DNA of 64,000 bases from Pseudomonas nitroreducens TX1 (GTDB lineage Bacteria > Pseudomonadota > Gammaproteobacteria > Pseudomonadales > Pseudomonadaceae). The stretch lies in contig NZ_AMZB01000079.1 of the NCBI RefSeq assembly GCF_000313755.1, positions 1-64,000 on the forward strand, given 5' to 3'. Of the stretch, positions 8,615-16,875 are shown piece by piece (position 1 is the first letter of the stretch; the number at the start of each line of letters is the position of its first letter). Both the position numbers and the translations under genes were made by a program. The notes beneath the pieces were generated by a model. It did not search any database. It had not been told where the DNA came from and saw nothing but the letters and a program-made list of their open reading frames with translations.

Positions 8615-9298
8615 CTATCCGCGCAATACCTCCTGCGCACGCTTCCACAACTGCCTGCGATCGTCGGCGCCGACCGGCACTCGGCCGGGCTGGCCGGTAT
8701 TGATGATGCTGCCGATGTCGTCGAACCGGCCGACGTCCGCCAGGGAGTTCAACTTGCGATCGGCCCACCACCAGGCTGCGGACAATGCGGCGAACTCCGG
8801 CAGCTCCAGCAGCTCGGGGCGATCGAGGAGCGGCTGGCCAATGCCGGTCCCGGCGGCGCGGTAGTTGTCGCGCCCGGTCACCTGCAGCAGCCCGCGGCCG
8901 CGGTATCGCCAGCCATCACCCGAGGAGATTGAACCGTTGCCGTTGCGGGCGGCATAGGTGGTGTTGGCGATCAACTCCGGCTTGCGTGCCAACTGGTCGG
9001 CCAACGGCGTTGGGATGAACGCACCCTTTTCTGTTCGCAGGTAGCGCCCACGGGAATCCTTAGTGGCGTAGCGCGATGGCCAGACATCGGCCAGGCGCTG
9101 GGCACTGTAGTTGAGATTTTCCACCAGGCGAGTGAGGTGGACGCTTTCGTGGCCGATCTGCGCGAGGAACGCCGCTTGCCGTACCGATGAGGTAATACCG
9201 AAGCGGGTCATCGCGCGGTTGAGGTGAGAAACAAAAACGCCGGCTTGTTTGCCGGCGTTGGGGAGGATGCGCAGCAGTTGCTGCTCAGAAATATTCAT
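8615..9298 (-). CDS. Phage endolysin, GH19 chitinase/lysozyme family
   Basis: A 227-residue protein matching GH19 phage endolysins: FLAQIGHES carries the general acid Glu51, the LVENLNYS segment carries the second catalytic Glu60, and WRYRGRGLLQVTG is the usual substrate-cleft motif. It would cut peptidoglycan at lysis. There is no signal peptide, so it depends on a holin; holin-like genes lie 25 kb away at the other end of the late region. ATG 9298 has GGAG eight bases upstream. It is the last gene of the late minus-strand region. Confidence 0.93.
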   Translation of the reverse strand: MNISEQQLLRILPNAGKQAGVFVSHLNRAMTRFGITSSVRQAAFLAQIGHESVHLTRLVENLNYSAQRLADVWPSRYATKDSRGRYLRTEKGAFIPTPLADQLARKPELIANTTYAARNGNGSISSGDGWRYRGRGLLQVTGRDNYRAAGTGIGQPLLDRPELLELPEFAALSAAWWWADRKLNSLADVGRFDDIGSIINTGQPGRVPVGADDRRQLWKRAQEVLRG

Positions 9299-9416
9299 AA
9301 CTTCTCCAGGTTATATTTCCATTTGATTCAGGCACAGCGGGAATACAAGCTATGGTTAAGCGCCATGGCATAAAGCCATAATCGAAATCAAACATCGGTA
9401 TAGAGGCGAGGACGCT

Positions 9417-10058
9417 ATGGGATGTCAGTACGCGGGACATGCTTATTCGGAAGGAGCCGTTATTTGTATTAACAATGGCCGCTACGTTTGCAGCACCAAC
9501 GAGTGGCGGAATGACGGAAACTGCGCTGCACCAGGATGGGAAAATGAAGTTGATGAGGCTCTAGGGCCGGTCATTTCGGATGTTGATGGCATTCGCCTAA
9601 CTAGCCCAGGACCTAGGAGGGTTTCGCTAGTTAACTACAACGACTATATGAAAGTTAAAATTGTCACGCTAAAGGTCTATGGAAGTTCCAACCGAGAAGG
9701 AAAGTTCTACGTTGCAAAATCTTGGGGCTATGATATCTGGGTACTGAAGGAAGGCGAGGCAGGGACCACGACCATTACTAAGGTTGAAGACGCTCCAGCG
9801 GAGGGAGATCAGAGCGCAAAACAGTTCTTGGATATACAGCTCTCAGGTACCCCGTCCATTCGGAACGCCTCACCCCATTACATTTATTTATCGCTTGACT
9901 TTGCTTCGGGTAGCGAAGCGAACCTCCCGTTCCCGACCGCATTTATGAGACTAGTCGTCCCGCCGGGAAAACTTGTACATTTAGCAAATGGGGGCGAAAC
10001 AGTGAAAGTATATAAATGGGGGCCTGTTACAGTTCAGGACACCTACCTACTCGGCTAG
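9417..10058 (+). CDS. Cys-rich accessory protein on the opposite strand (DUF1496-like N-terminus)
   Basis: A 213-residue protein. The first 40 residues (CQYAGHAYSEGAVI, then YVC and NC) resemble the small Cys-containing DUF1496 domain; the rest looks beta-rich and is unassigned. There is no signal peptide. It is read against the surrounding late genes and is more AT-rich, the usual signs of a separately expressed prophage cargo gene. Start ATG 9417 follows GAGG-like sequence. Confidence 0.7.
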   Translation: MGCQYAGHAYSEGAVICINNGRYVCSTNEWRNDGNCAAPGWENEVDEALGPVISDVDGIRLTSPGPRRVSLVNYNDYMKVKIVTLKVYGSSNREGKFYVAKSWGYDIWVLKEGEAGTTTITKVEDAPAEGDQSAKQFLDIQLSGTPSIRNASPHYIYLSLDFASGSEANLPFPTAFMRLVVPPGKLVHLANGGETVKVYKWGPVTVQDTYLLG

Positions 10059-10082
10059 CAGAATTTCAACCTTCCATAAAAA

Positions 10083-10101
10083 AGCCCGCCAGTGGCGGGC
10101 T
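10083..10101 (-). terminator. Terminator of the csrA-like gene
   Basis: AGCCCGCC-AGT-GGCGGGCT with A7 on the left of the + strand, giving a T tract on the minus strand just past the stop of the csrA-like gene. Confidence 0.85.
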
Positions 10102-10122
10102 GAAACCGAGCGGAGTGATGAG

Positions 10123-10329
10123 CTACCTTGGGAGGAGTTCCGCTCGCATAATGTGGATGGAGCTAGGGGCGCTGATGCGGACGTCCGCCGTCTTGCCGTG
10201 GACTCTGCCGATATGGACGACGATGCCGTCGCCGCGCAGCTGGCGGATCAGGTCTTCATCGCTTGTAGCCGGGTCGACACTGAGAATGATGTCCTCGCCG
10301 CTGTCGCGCTGTAGTACCAGGTTGCCCAT
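10123..10329 (-). CDS. Prophage-encoded CsrA/RsmA-family RNA-binding protein
   Basis: A 68-residue protein from ATG 10329 (GGAG eight bases upstream). It aligns with CsrA along the whole fold: LVLQRDSGEDIIL for the first strands (CsrA LILTRRVGETLMI), and VRISAPSSIHIMRAEL for the last (CsrA VRIGVNAPKEVAVHREEI). Arg62 falls at the place of the RNA-contacting Arg44. An insertion of about ten residues (DPATSDEDLIRQL) separates strands 2 and 3, as in divergent RsmN/phage versions. It would bind GGA motifs in leader RNAs. It lies between the endolysin and the tail gene gpD, with its own terminator. Confidence 0.82.
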   Translation of the reverse strand: MGNLVLQRDSGEDIILSVDPATSDEDLIRQLRGDGIVVHIGRVHGKTADVRISAPSSIHIMRAELLPR

Positions 10330-10445
10330 GACCCTTTCTCCGTGGGGTGTTGATGGGTACACCATGGCTTAGCCAGCTGGCACCGCAAGGTCGGGTATCG
10401 TGCTTGGGCAATCGCCCACAACAACCAGGGCAGCGTCCGACAAGT

Positions 10446-11495
10446 TCAGACGGTGAGAATCTTGAGGGTGGTGGACTTCTTGGCGGTAGCGCGCTTTGTA
10501 CCGGCCTTCGCCTTGCCCCTCTTGCCGGCGTTGCACTCGACCGTTGTGCTCCAGCCGGACGCGGTAAACACCTGCTCCACGGAGTCCACCAAGTAACTGC
10601 CGTCGACGCCCGCTTTGAACCCGGAAACGCTGATCGTTCGCTCGGCGAACAGGTCTGTCCGACCGGGCATTTCCAGGCGCACGTTGGCGGTGGAGCGGTT
10701 GAACGCTGCCAGGCGTGCCCGGGCGGCCTGCTCGGCAGCGGTCTTACTGGGGTGAATGTGGCGATCGGTGTGGACAGGCGGCAGTCCGTCGGGGGCGTCT
10801 TCGTTGGGGATTTCGAGCACCTGCAGCGGGCCTTTGGTCTTGTCCTGATAGCGGGTGCGGACGGCCTTCTGCGCGCTGCGATCATCGAAACGGAACTGGA
10901 AGCGGGAAACGTCCGCCCGGCGCAAAGCGACCTCCCCCAGTGCTCTGCCGCTGGCCGTCTGACCGTACTGGCGAGGCAACACCAGGAGCTTGCCGTCGGC
11001 CACCTTGGCGGTGCAGTCGAACTGCCGGGCCAGGCGGGTAATGAAGTGAAAGTCCGATTCCTTGAGCTGGTCGGCCCGGGGCACGCTGGTGGTCACCGGG
11101 CACTCGGGCTGCCAGCCGTTGCGCACAGCGACGTCGGCCACTATGCGGGCCAGGCTTACCGCTTCCCAACTGCCGCTGCGCGCCGCCTTGCCGGTGCCAC
11201 GCATATCACTGGCGCGGCCACGAATCACGATGGCATCCGGCGGGCCGGCAAACTCCACTGTATCAACGGTGAAGGCGCCCAGACGTGCCAGTGCCTGCCC
11301 TTGATAGCCCAGTAGCACCTCGAGGCGCGCGCCTTTTCGCGGCAGCGTGACAGCGCCGTCACGGTCATCGATGCGCAACTCGAACTCGTCGGACTCCATG
11401 CCGACCTTGTCCACGGTGCGTAACAGCAGGAGGCGGTCGTTGATAAGGGCCGTAATGTCGCTCCCATCAGCGACTATCTGGAATTCAGGTTTCAT
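10446..11495 (-). CDS. Phage tail/baseplate hub protein, P2 gpD family (late control D)
   Basis: A 349-residue protein. N-terminal FELRIDDRDGAVTLPRKG and LEVLLGYQG and the mid segment LARIVADVAVRNGW, then ESDFHFITRLARQFDC, are the conserved blocks of P2 gpD/T4 gp27-like hub proteins. It forms the trimeric hub at the tail tip. ATG 11495 lies just after a terminator hairpin, so expression needs read-through or a promoter in the short gap. It follows gpX in P2 order except for an inserted gene. Confidence 0.93.
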   Translation of the reverse strand: MKPEFQIVADGSDITALINDRLLLLRTVDKVGMESDEFELRIDDRDGAVTLPRKGARLEVLLGYQGQALARLGAFTVDTVEFAGPPDAIVIRGRASDMRGTGKAARSGSWEAVSLARIVADVAVRNGWQPECPVTTSVPRADQLKESDFHFITRLARQFDCTAKVADGKLLVLPRQYGQTASGRALGEVALRRADVSRFQFRFDDRSAQKAVRTRYQDKTKGPLQVLEIPNEDAPDGLPPVHTDRHIHPSKTAAEQAARARLAAFNRSTANVRLEMPGRTDLFAERTISVSGFKAGVDGSYLVDSVEQVFTASGWSTTVECNAGKRGKAKAGTKRATAKKSTTLKILTV

Positions 11496-11507
11496 CGTGC
11501 TCCCTCA

Positions 11508-11536
11508 TAAAAAATCCCCACTTAAGTGGGGATTTT
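11508..11536 (-). terminator. Terminator between inserted gene and gpD
   Basis: AAAATCCCCAC-TTAA-GTGGGGATTTT with a run of A on its left, giving a T tract on the minus strand. It closes the inserted exported-protein gene and sits 13 bases upstream of the gpD start. Confidence 0.88.
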
Positions 11537-11569
11537 GGTAGGGCTAGAACTCGCCAGGCCGATGTCTGC

Positions 11570-12184
11570 CTAAAGGTCCTTTCCACTCAATTTTGGAACC
11601 GCGAAGGTAACGAAGAAGTAGTCGCTTTCAGGCCCCCTTGTCCGGTTAACTTTTGCCATACGGGTATCTCTCGGCAAGGCATTCAAAACTTGTTGCGCGG
11701 AGGATTTACCCTTCATGTAACTATCGGCACCCTCAAACATATAGAGGGTCACTTGGCCAGTGCTCATGCCGACGCGCTGATACTTGAAGATTTCATCTGA
11801 CAGACCAACAGGGTTCTCGGCATAGGAGCGGACGACGTCAAATTCCGTGTCCCTATCTTTTAGCAATATAGCCATATACTTCTCGCTCAATAATCCAATG
11901 AGCTTGTAGTAAGCATCGGACGAATAGGGGGAAGTCAGAACAACGGATTCCAGCTTGGAACTCTCGAATATCAAGCTTAGAAAATATTTATCGCCGGCAA
12001 AATCTACTTGCTCCAGACATTTGGCGTCGGCATGAAGCGATTTCGAACAGTCATAGAACCCACTCTCACTGGTGAACGTGCTCTTCGCCGCACCGTACTT
12101 ATAGCCTTGAAACAGAGTCACGTCATCTGCAGAAGCGTTTAGCCCCACGAGCAGAAGAACCGCCCCCAAAATTACGTTACGCAT
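11570..12184 (-). CDS. Exported cargo protein inserted in the tail operon
   Basis: A 204-residue protein with a clear signal peptide (MRNVILGAVLLLVGLNASA, cleavage before DD) and two Cys (YDCSKSL, AKCLEQ) that may pair in the periplasm. The gene is AT-rich, has an AAGGA ribosome-binding site and ends at a strong terminator. It interrupts the P2 order X-D. These are hallmarks of a prophage cargo gene expressed from the lysogen. Superinfection exclusion or host-envelope modification is a guess. Confidence 0.75.
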   Translation of the reverse strand: MRNVILGAVLLLVGLNASADDVTLFQGYKYGAAKSTFTSESGFYDCSKSLHADAKCLEQVDFAGDKYFLSLIFESSKLESVVLTSPYSSDAYYKLIGLLSEKYMAILLKDRDTEFDVVRSYAENPVGLSDEIFKYQRVGMSTGQVTLYMFEGADSYMKGKSSAQQVLNALPRDTRMAKVNRTRGPESDYFFVTFAVPKLSGKDL

Positions 12185-12234
12185 TCAACTTCCTTATAGA
12201 TGAACATCTGGATGAGCATAGAAACAACTCTGAT

Positions 12235-12441
12235 TCAATCCCACAACCGCAGATTCTGGCTGGGTGAATCTGCGACTTCAGGCAAGGTTATCAGAAGCCC
12301 CACCCGAAACGGTTGCGGCTCCATGGCCAAGCCAGGATTTGCGTTCAGCACCGCTTCCACGGTGCCGTTGAGGTGGCCGTAATAGTGATGACAGAGGGCG
12401 TCGAGGATGTCGCCGTCAGACGTTCGGCAGGTCTTCGCCAT
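12235..12441 (-). CDS. Tail protein X, P2 gpX family
   Basis: A 68-residue protein (TSDGDILDALCHHYYGHLNG, then VLNANPGLA and LLITLPE), the LysM-like fold of P2 gpX. It overlaps the end of gpU by 26 bases and belongs to the FI-D tail operon. Confidence 0.9.
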   Translation of the reverse strand: MAKTCRTSDGDILDALCHHYYGHLNGTVEAVLNANPGLAMEPQPFRVGLLITLPEVADSPSQNLRLWD

Positions 12442-13261
12442 AGCGGATGAACTCCAGGGTGAAGGTCTGTTTGCGGGGAATGCCGCCGCGCAGCAAGGCG
12501 CCCTGCTCCTCCTCGAGGCGCGCGAGGCACCAGAGGCCCAGGACCTGACCGTAGCCGGTGGTGAGGTTCAGGGGCTGCAGTTGGGCGCCGATGGTGCGCA
12601 GGGTGTCGAGCTGGGCGAGGCCGCCGCGCCAGTTGGGGAAAATGGCGCCTTTGAGGCTGATACGCTCCTCGCCCAGGCCAGGGGACTGTTGTGCCGGCCG
12701 GCGTGTAAGCCGTTCCTGCGAGGCCCAGCGGAACTCCGTTTGCCGGGTGAGCTGGTCGAACGCGGCGGTGTCCAGGTTGAAGTAGAACGGCGCGCTGTTG
12801 GCGGCCAGGGGCTGAAGGATCAGCAGGTGCGAGAACGGCTTCACCGCCTCCGGCGCCGGCGTGAGGTCCGGCGCGAAGGCCGTGGTGGGCAGGATGCCCG
12901 ACAGGGCCGGGCTGAGGCTGCCGGCCACGCGGTTGACGGCGGCCGCGGCGCGGCCGGTTTGCTCGCCCAGCTGGCCCAAGCGCTCATCGATGCCGCTGAG
13001 TACCCGGGATGTGCGGTTGTAGATCGAGGCGACGTCGTTGGCGCGCTGCTGGGCGGCACTGATGCCGCCCATGATGCGGCGTAGCTGTTCGGACACGCCA
13101 TCCGGTACACCCGGCAGCACGTCCAGTTCGCCAACGGCCCCGGCGATGTCGCTGATAGCGCCGTTGACGGGGCTGAGCATGCCATCCAAGGAGCGGCGCC
13201 CGGCTTCGCTCGCGCAGGCAATGTGCGTCATGCCGCTTTGCAGCAGGTCCAGGTAGGCCAT
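12416..13261 (-). CDS. Tail protein U, P2 gpU family with extra N-terminal region
   Basis: 281 residues. The C-terminal 140 (TEFRWASQERLTRRPAQQS, LGLWCLARLEEEQG, PRKQTFTLEFIRYGED) are P2 gpU, a tail-tip/tail-end protein. The first 140 are Ala-rich and helical, absent from the 159-residue P2 protein but seen in other contractile-tail prophages. It follows the tape measure gene by 11 bases. Confidence 0.88.
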   Translation of the reverse strand: MAYLDLLQSGMTHIACASEAGRRSLDGMLSPVNGAISDIAGAVGELDVLPGVPDGVSEQLRRIMGGISAAQQRANDVASIYNRTSRVLSGIDERLGQLGEQTGRAAAAVNRVAGSLSPALSGILPTTAFAPDLTPAPEAVKPFSHLLILQPLAANSAPFYFNLDTAAFDQLTRQTEFRWASQERLTRRPAQQSPGLGEERISLKGAIFPNWRGGLAQLDTLRTIGAQLQPLNLTTGYGQVLGLWCLARLEEEQGALLRGGIPRKQTFTLEFIRYGEDLPNV

Positions 13262-13272
13262 GGGGTCCTCGG

Positions 13273-15729
13273 TTACAGGTTGGGGGCGTCGTAGAGGCTG
13301 TCGGACTGTTGCCGGGCCTGGGCGTCAGCCTGCAGGCGTTGCAGGTAGGGCATCAGCTGGTTGGCCAGCTCGTGCGGATCCTTCACGTCGCCTTGCACGG
13401 TGACGGCCACATGAGGTGCGAAGGTATTGCTCTTCTCGATGACGGTCGGCCTGGCGGCCTTGTCCGGCTCCACCGGCTTGACCAGCAGCGGCGCCGGCTG
13501 GCGAGGTTGTGCCGCAGCCATGGCGCGCGCGACTTCGCCGAGGGGGCGCTCGGACTCCGGCCGGTTGGCCAGCAACGAAACAGGAGCCGGCAATGGTTTC
13601 TCATCCTCGCCAAACAGCCCCAGGCCTATGCGCTTGCCCAGCTCACCGCCACCCCAAGCACCCAAGGCGCCGCCGATGATGCCGCCGAGGGCGGTGCCGA
13701 TGATGGGGACGACCGAGCCGATAGCCGCACCCGCAGCCGCACCGGCCAGAGTCCCGGCCAAGGTGCCACCTGCCTCGCCATAACCTGAGGCCTTTTCGTT
13801 CTGGGTTTTCGCGTTGGCGTAGGTATCCAGCGCAATCAGTCCGCCTCCGACCACCGCCAGTGCAGCACTCCCTTTTAGGCCTGCCGCCGCACCACGGCCC
13901 ATGCGGGCGAGCCGCCCGACCTTGCCGAGACCACCAGTAGCGGCGCCGCCCCTGCTGCCGAGCAGGTCCCCTGCTCCGCCGGCCAGGCCACCGACGGGCC
14001 AGTTGGTGACGAACACCGGCTGGGCCTGGCCGGCGCCGGTGAGCCCGCCGGTGATGGTATCCAGCACTCCGGGCAAGGCACCACCGCGCCCGGCTCTGCT
14101 GCGCAGGCCACCCATGCCCAGTGTGCTGCGGGCGATGTTGAACATACCGCGCCCCACCTTGATGGCACCCAGGGCGGTGAACAGCGCCGAGATACCTACG
14201 GCAGCTGCGGCGCCGCCCAGGGCGATCTGCGGGGCCTTATCGGCGATGCCAGCCAGGCTGTTGAACAGCTTGGTCAGGTTGTCCGCGACGGCATCGGTCA
14301 GTGGCCGGATGGCGCTGCCGATTTTCTCCATGGAGGCTTCCATGCTCGCCGCCACGGTGCCCCATTTGGCTTTGGAGACTTCGCGCGCGCGCTCGGCGTC
14401 CTGGGCGATTTTCTTTTCGCCGTCGGTCTGGGCAATGGTCTGCAGGTTGGCTTTGATGTCCGCGCCGTACTTGATCTGCGCGAGCAAGCCGGCGCTTGCC
14501 GACTTGTCGCTGACGATCTGCGACAGGCCCGCGCCCTCGAGGAGTGCGGCGAATGCCTGCGCCTCTTCTGCGCTGCCATCCTTGGCGGCCTTGATCTGGG
14601 CTTTCAGGCTGGCCATCTGCTTGGCCTGGGCTGGGTCCTTACGGGCAATGAGCTGGTCGGTGAGCAGGATGAACGCCTCTACCGGGTTGGCAGCCTTGCC
14701 GCTTTTCTGCGCGGCTATCAGGCTGCTGGCCAGGTCATAGCCTTCCTTGGCGAAGCGTTCCTGGCTGGTGCCGCTGATGACGGCATTTAACAGGTTGTCC
14801 ATGTTGGTCGCGGCGGCGGCCGCGTCCTGTGTCTGGGCGTACTGCGATTGCAGGCTGGCCCCGAGGAAGCGTACAGCCTCCGGCCCTTGCATGCCCAGCT
14901 TGCGGATGGTGCCGAGCAGGCTGGGCAGGTACCGCGCCATTTCCTTCGGGCCGAATGCGCCGATGTCGCCGGCGGCTGCTACCTGGCCCATGGCGGCAGT
15001 CATCGCGGCCTTGCCTTTGATGCCGGTATGCTGAAGGCCGGAAACCAGGGTGGCGATGGTTTGGGCTTCCATGCCCTGCCCGTCCATCAGGTCGGCGATC
15101 AACGGCGCGTAGTCCACCGATTCCTGCCAGTCGATACCCTTCTCGATCAGCCCGCCCACGGCCTGGGCAAGTGCCTGCTGGCTCATTCCCTTGTCGGTGG
15201 CGACCCGGCTGATCTGCGCGGCCATCTGCTTTTCACTGTCCTCGCCAGCGATGTGCGCCCAAGTGGCCATCTGGCGGATCTGCGCTTGGTAGTCGCCGGC
15301 CACCTTGGTCGGCATGGCCAGCGCGCCGGCGGTAGCCATGGCAATGCCGGCGCCGCGCTTCATGCTGCCCAGGCCTTCGGCGACCTGCGTACGGCCCAGG
15401 GCCTTGAGCTCGGCGCCGCGCGCCTGGCGGTCCAGCGTCTGGTAGGCACGAGCCAGGTTGCGCACCTCAACGCCCTGCTCCTTCAGGACGCTCAGGTTGG
15501 TTTCCAGCTTGCCGCGCAGTTTGTCCGCACCCTCGGCGCCGGTGTCGTGGGCCTTCTTCCACTCCTTCTGTAGGCGCATGGTTTCGCCGACGGTGCTCTG
15601 GAGGATCCGGGCCTTGCTGGCGGTGGCTTGCAGGCCCTTGATACGTCCCTCCACCGTGTTGAAGGCTGCCCCTACGGTCGAGCTGACAGCGCCACCGATG
15701 ACCAGGCCGAGGGAGAGTTTGCTGCTCAT
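13273..15729 (-). CDS. Tail tape measure protein, P2 gpT-like
   Basis: An 818-residue protein from ATG 15729, which has GGGAGGT upstream; the frame extends 28 residues further but through the higBA promoter. The pattern is typical: helical N-terminus, a conserved TP901-like core (residues about 110-430), a Gly/Ala-rich hydrophobic segment about 530-720 (GTLAGAAAGAAIGSVVPIIG) and a helical tail. It sets tail length and is threaded through the tube. The length would predict a tail in the P2 size range. Confidence 0.93.
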   Translation of the reverse strand: MSSKLSLGLVIGGAVSSTVGAAFNTVEGRIKGLQATASKARILQSTVGETMRLQKEWKKAHDTGAEGADKLRGKLETNLSVLKEQGVEVRNLARAYQTLDRQARGAELKALGRTQVAEGLGSMKRGAGIAMATAGALAMPTKVAGDYQAQIRQMATWAHIAGEDSEKQMAAQISRVATDKGMSQQALAQAVGGLIEKGIDWQESVDYAPLIADLMDGQGMEAQTIATLVSGLQHTGIKGKAAMTAAMGQVAAAGDIGAFGPKEMARYLPSLLGTIRKLGMQGPEAVRFLGASLQSQYAQTQDAAAAATNMDNLLNAVISGTSQERFAKEGYDLASSLIAAQKSGKAANPVEAFILLTDQLIARKDPAQAKQMASLKAQIKAAKDGSAEEAQAFAALLEGAGLSQIVSDKSASAGLLAQIKYGADIKANLQTIAQTDGEKKIAQDAERAREVSKAKWGTVAASMEASMEKIGSAIRPLTDAVADNLTKLFNSLAGIADKAPQIALGGAAAAVGISALFTALGAIKVGRGMFNIARSTLGMGGLRSRAGRGGALPGVLDTITGGLTGAGQAQPVFVTNWPVGGLAGGAGDLLGSRGGAATGGLGKVGRLARMGRGAAAGLKGSAALAVVGGGLIALDTYANAKTQNEKASGYGEAGGTLAGTLAGAAAGAAIGSVVPIIGTALGGIIGGALGAWGGGELGKRIGLGLFGEDEKPLPAPVSLLANRPESERPLGEVARAMAAAQPRQPAPLLVKPVEPDKAARPTVIEKSNTFAPHVAVTVQGDVKDPHELANQLMPYLQRLQADAQARQQSDSLYDAPNL

Positions 15730-15735
15730 GGCACC

Positions 15736-15800
15736 TCCCAAATTGGGAATTTTCTGATTGAATGGCATTAGTGAGCGCTCTAATCTCTCCCAAAACGGGA
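15736..15800 (+). promoter_or_regulatory. higBA promoter-operator region
   Basis: Two related 13-base inverted repeats, TCCCAAATTGGGA (15736-15748, perfect) and TCCCAAAACGGGA (15788-15800), flank a possible promoter (TTGAAT 15758-15763, TCTAAT 15779-15784; the 15-base spacer is short). A third inverted repeat centres on GAGCGCTC at 15773-15780. They suit autorepression by a HigA-type antitoxin. Confidence 0.55.
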
Positions 15801-15812
15801 GGACTGGCGCCA

Positions 15813-16121
15813 ATGCGGGTCATTGCAAAAAGCACGTTGGTGAAATTCTGGGAGGAGCCCGGGCAAGAGGATGCCAAGGGACCTCTGGAAAGCTGGTACG
15901 AGACGGCGGTGAAAGCTCAGTGGAAGACGCCGCAGGACGTGAAGAACCAGTTTCGTAACGCGAGCATCTGCGGCAACAACCGCGTGGTGTTCAACATCGG
16001 CGGCAACAAGTACCGCCTGATTGCCGAAATGCAGTACCGCTGCGGTATCGCGTGGGTGAAGTTCGTGGGGAACCACGCACGGTACGACCAGATAAATGCG
16101 GAGACAGTGAATGACTATTAA
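15813..16121 (+). CDS. higB: HigB-type mRNA interferase toxin
   Basis: A 102-residue RelE-superfamily HigB: MRVIAKSTLVKFWEE at the start, the core WKTPQDVKNQFRNAS, NNRVVFNIGGNKYRL, and the C-terminal VKFVGNHARYDQI with the conserved His and Tyr. The family cuts mRNA in translating ribosomes. It overlaps the antitoxin gene by 11 bases, toxin first, the usual hig order. It lies on the strand opposite to the tail operon, between tape measure and gpE. Confidence 0.92.
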   Translation: MRVIAKSTLVKFWEEPGQEDAKGPLESWYETAVKAQWKTPQDVKNQFRNASICGNNRVVFNIGGNKYRLIAEMQYRCGIAWVKFVGNHARYDQINAETVNDY

Positions 16122-16617
16122 GCCGATCCGAAATGACGACGATCTGCAGGCCGCCTTCCAACGTCTGGAAAGTATTTTTCAGGCGCCGGAAGGAACGCCG
16201 GAGGCCGACGAGATGGAGGTGCTGGTGACGCTGATCGAGGCGTATGAGAACAAGCACTATCCAATCGGCCCGGCCGATCCAGTCGAGGCCATCAAATTCC
16301 GTATGGAACAACAGGGACTGACTCCGCGCGACCTGGAGAAATACATCGGCTCCAGCGGACGAGTTTCAGAGGTGCTGAACCGTAAACGGGCGCTCAGCCT
16401 GAGTATGATTGTCCGCCTGCACCAAGGGCTACGGATTCCTTACGAGAGCTTGTTGCCCGATGAAGTCGAACCGGTTGGGAGCAGCCGACCGGGAGGACCG
16501 GAGGCGGCACAGTTCACTGAGGACCTGCTCTCCTCCGTCCGGGAAATGGCGACCAGCCTGAAGCAACAGGGCCTGCCCCGCAAAGCCGAACGAGTAGCAG
16601 CCTCGCAGCGAAAGTGA
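16111..16617 (+). CDS. higA: HigA-type antitoxin with XRE helix-turn-helix
   Basis: A 168-residue protein. The N-terminal 55 residues precede an XRE-like domain (VEAIKFRMEQQGLTPRDLEKYIG, then SGRVSEVLNRKRALSLSMIV). It is longer than typical HigA (about 100), with a 50-residue C-terminal tail. It is expected to bind HigB and repress the operon at the repeats at 15736-15800. Its stop converges with the gpE' stop, six bases away. Confidence 0.9.
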   Translation: MTIKPIRNDDDLQAAFQRLESIFQAPEGTPEADEMEVLVTLIEAYENKHYPIGPADPVEAIKFRMEQQGLTPRDLEKYIGSSGRVSEVLNRKRALSLSMIVRLHQGLRIPYESLLPDEVEPVGSSRPGGPEAAQFTEDLLSSVREMATSLKQQGLPRKAERVAASQRK

Positions 16618-16623
16618 TGCAAC

Positions 16624-16875
16624 TCAATCACTCAGCCACCACGCCAGCTCAATAAACGGCATGCCTTCCAGCTCGGCGGCGGAGAAGTGAAGCTCCGCCG
16701 CCGCGCGTTTGGCCGCGCATTTATGGATTGCGGGGTGGTACCCCGTCGTCCTGCACCAGGCGAAAGTAGGCGGCCTGCAGGCGCTGGTAGTCAGTGAGCT
16801 TGAGCGCTTCCAGTTCACTGCGGCCGACCTGGGCGAGGGATGCGAACAGCTGGAGTTCGCGGTCGTCATCATCAC
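16624..16875 (-). CDS. Tail assembly chaperone extension gpE' (made by frameshift)
   Basis: This frame overlaps the 3' half of gpE and continues past its stop as AAAELHFSAAELEGMPFIELAWWLSD-like sequence, the place and size of P2 E'. It has no ribosome-binding site, so it should be made as a gpE-gpE' fusion. Unlike P2 (-1), it lies in the +1 (equivalently -2) frame. Possible slip points near the end of gpE are GGG-GTA and CCC-CGC. The residues encoded by 16720-16624 are the unique part. Confidence 0.72.
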   Translation of the reverse strand: MMMTTANSSCSHPSPRSAAVNWKRSSSLTTSACRPPTFAWCRTTGYHPAIHKCAAKRAAAELHFSAAELEGMPFIELAWWLSD

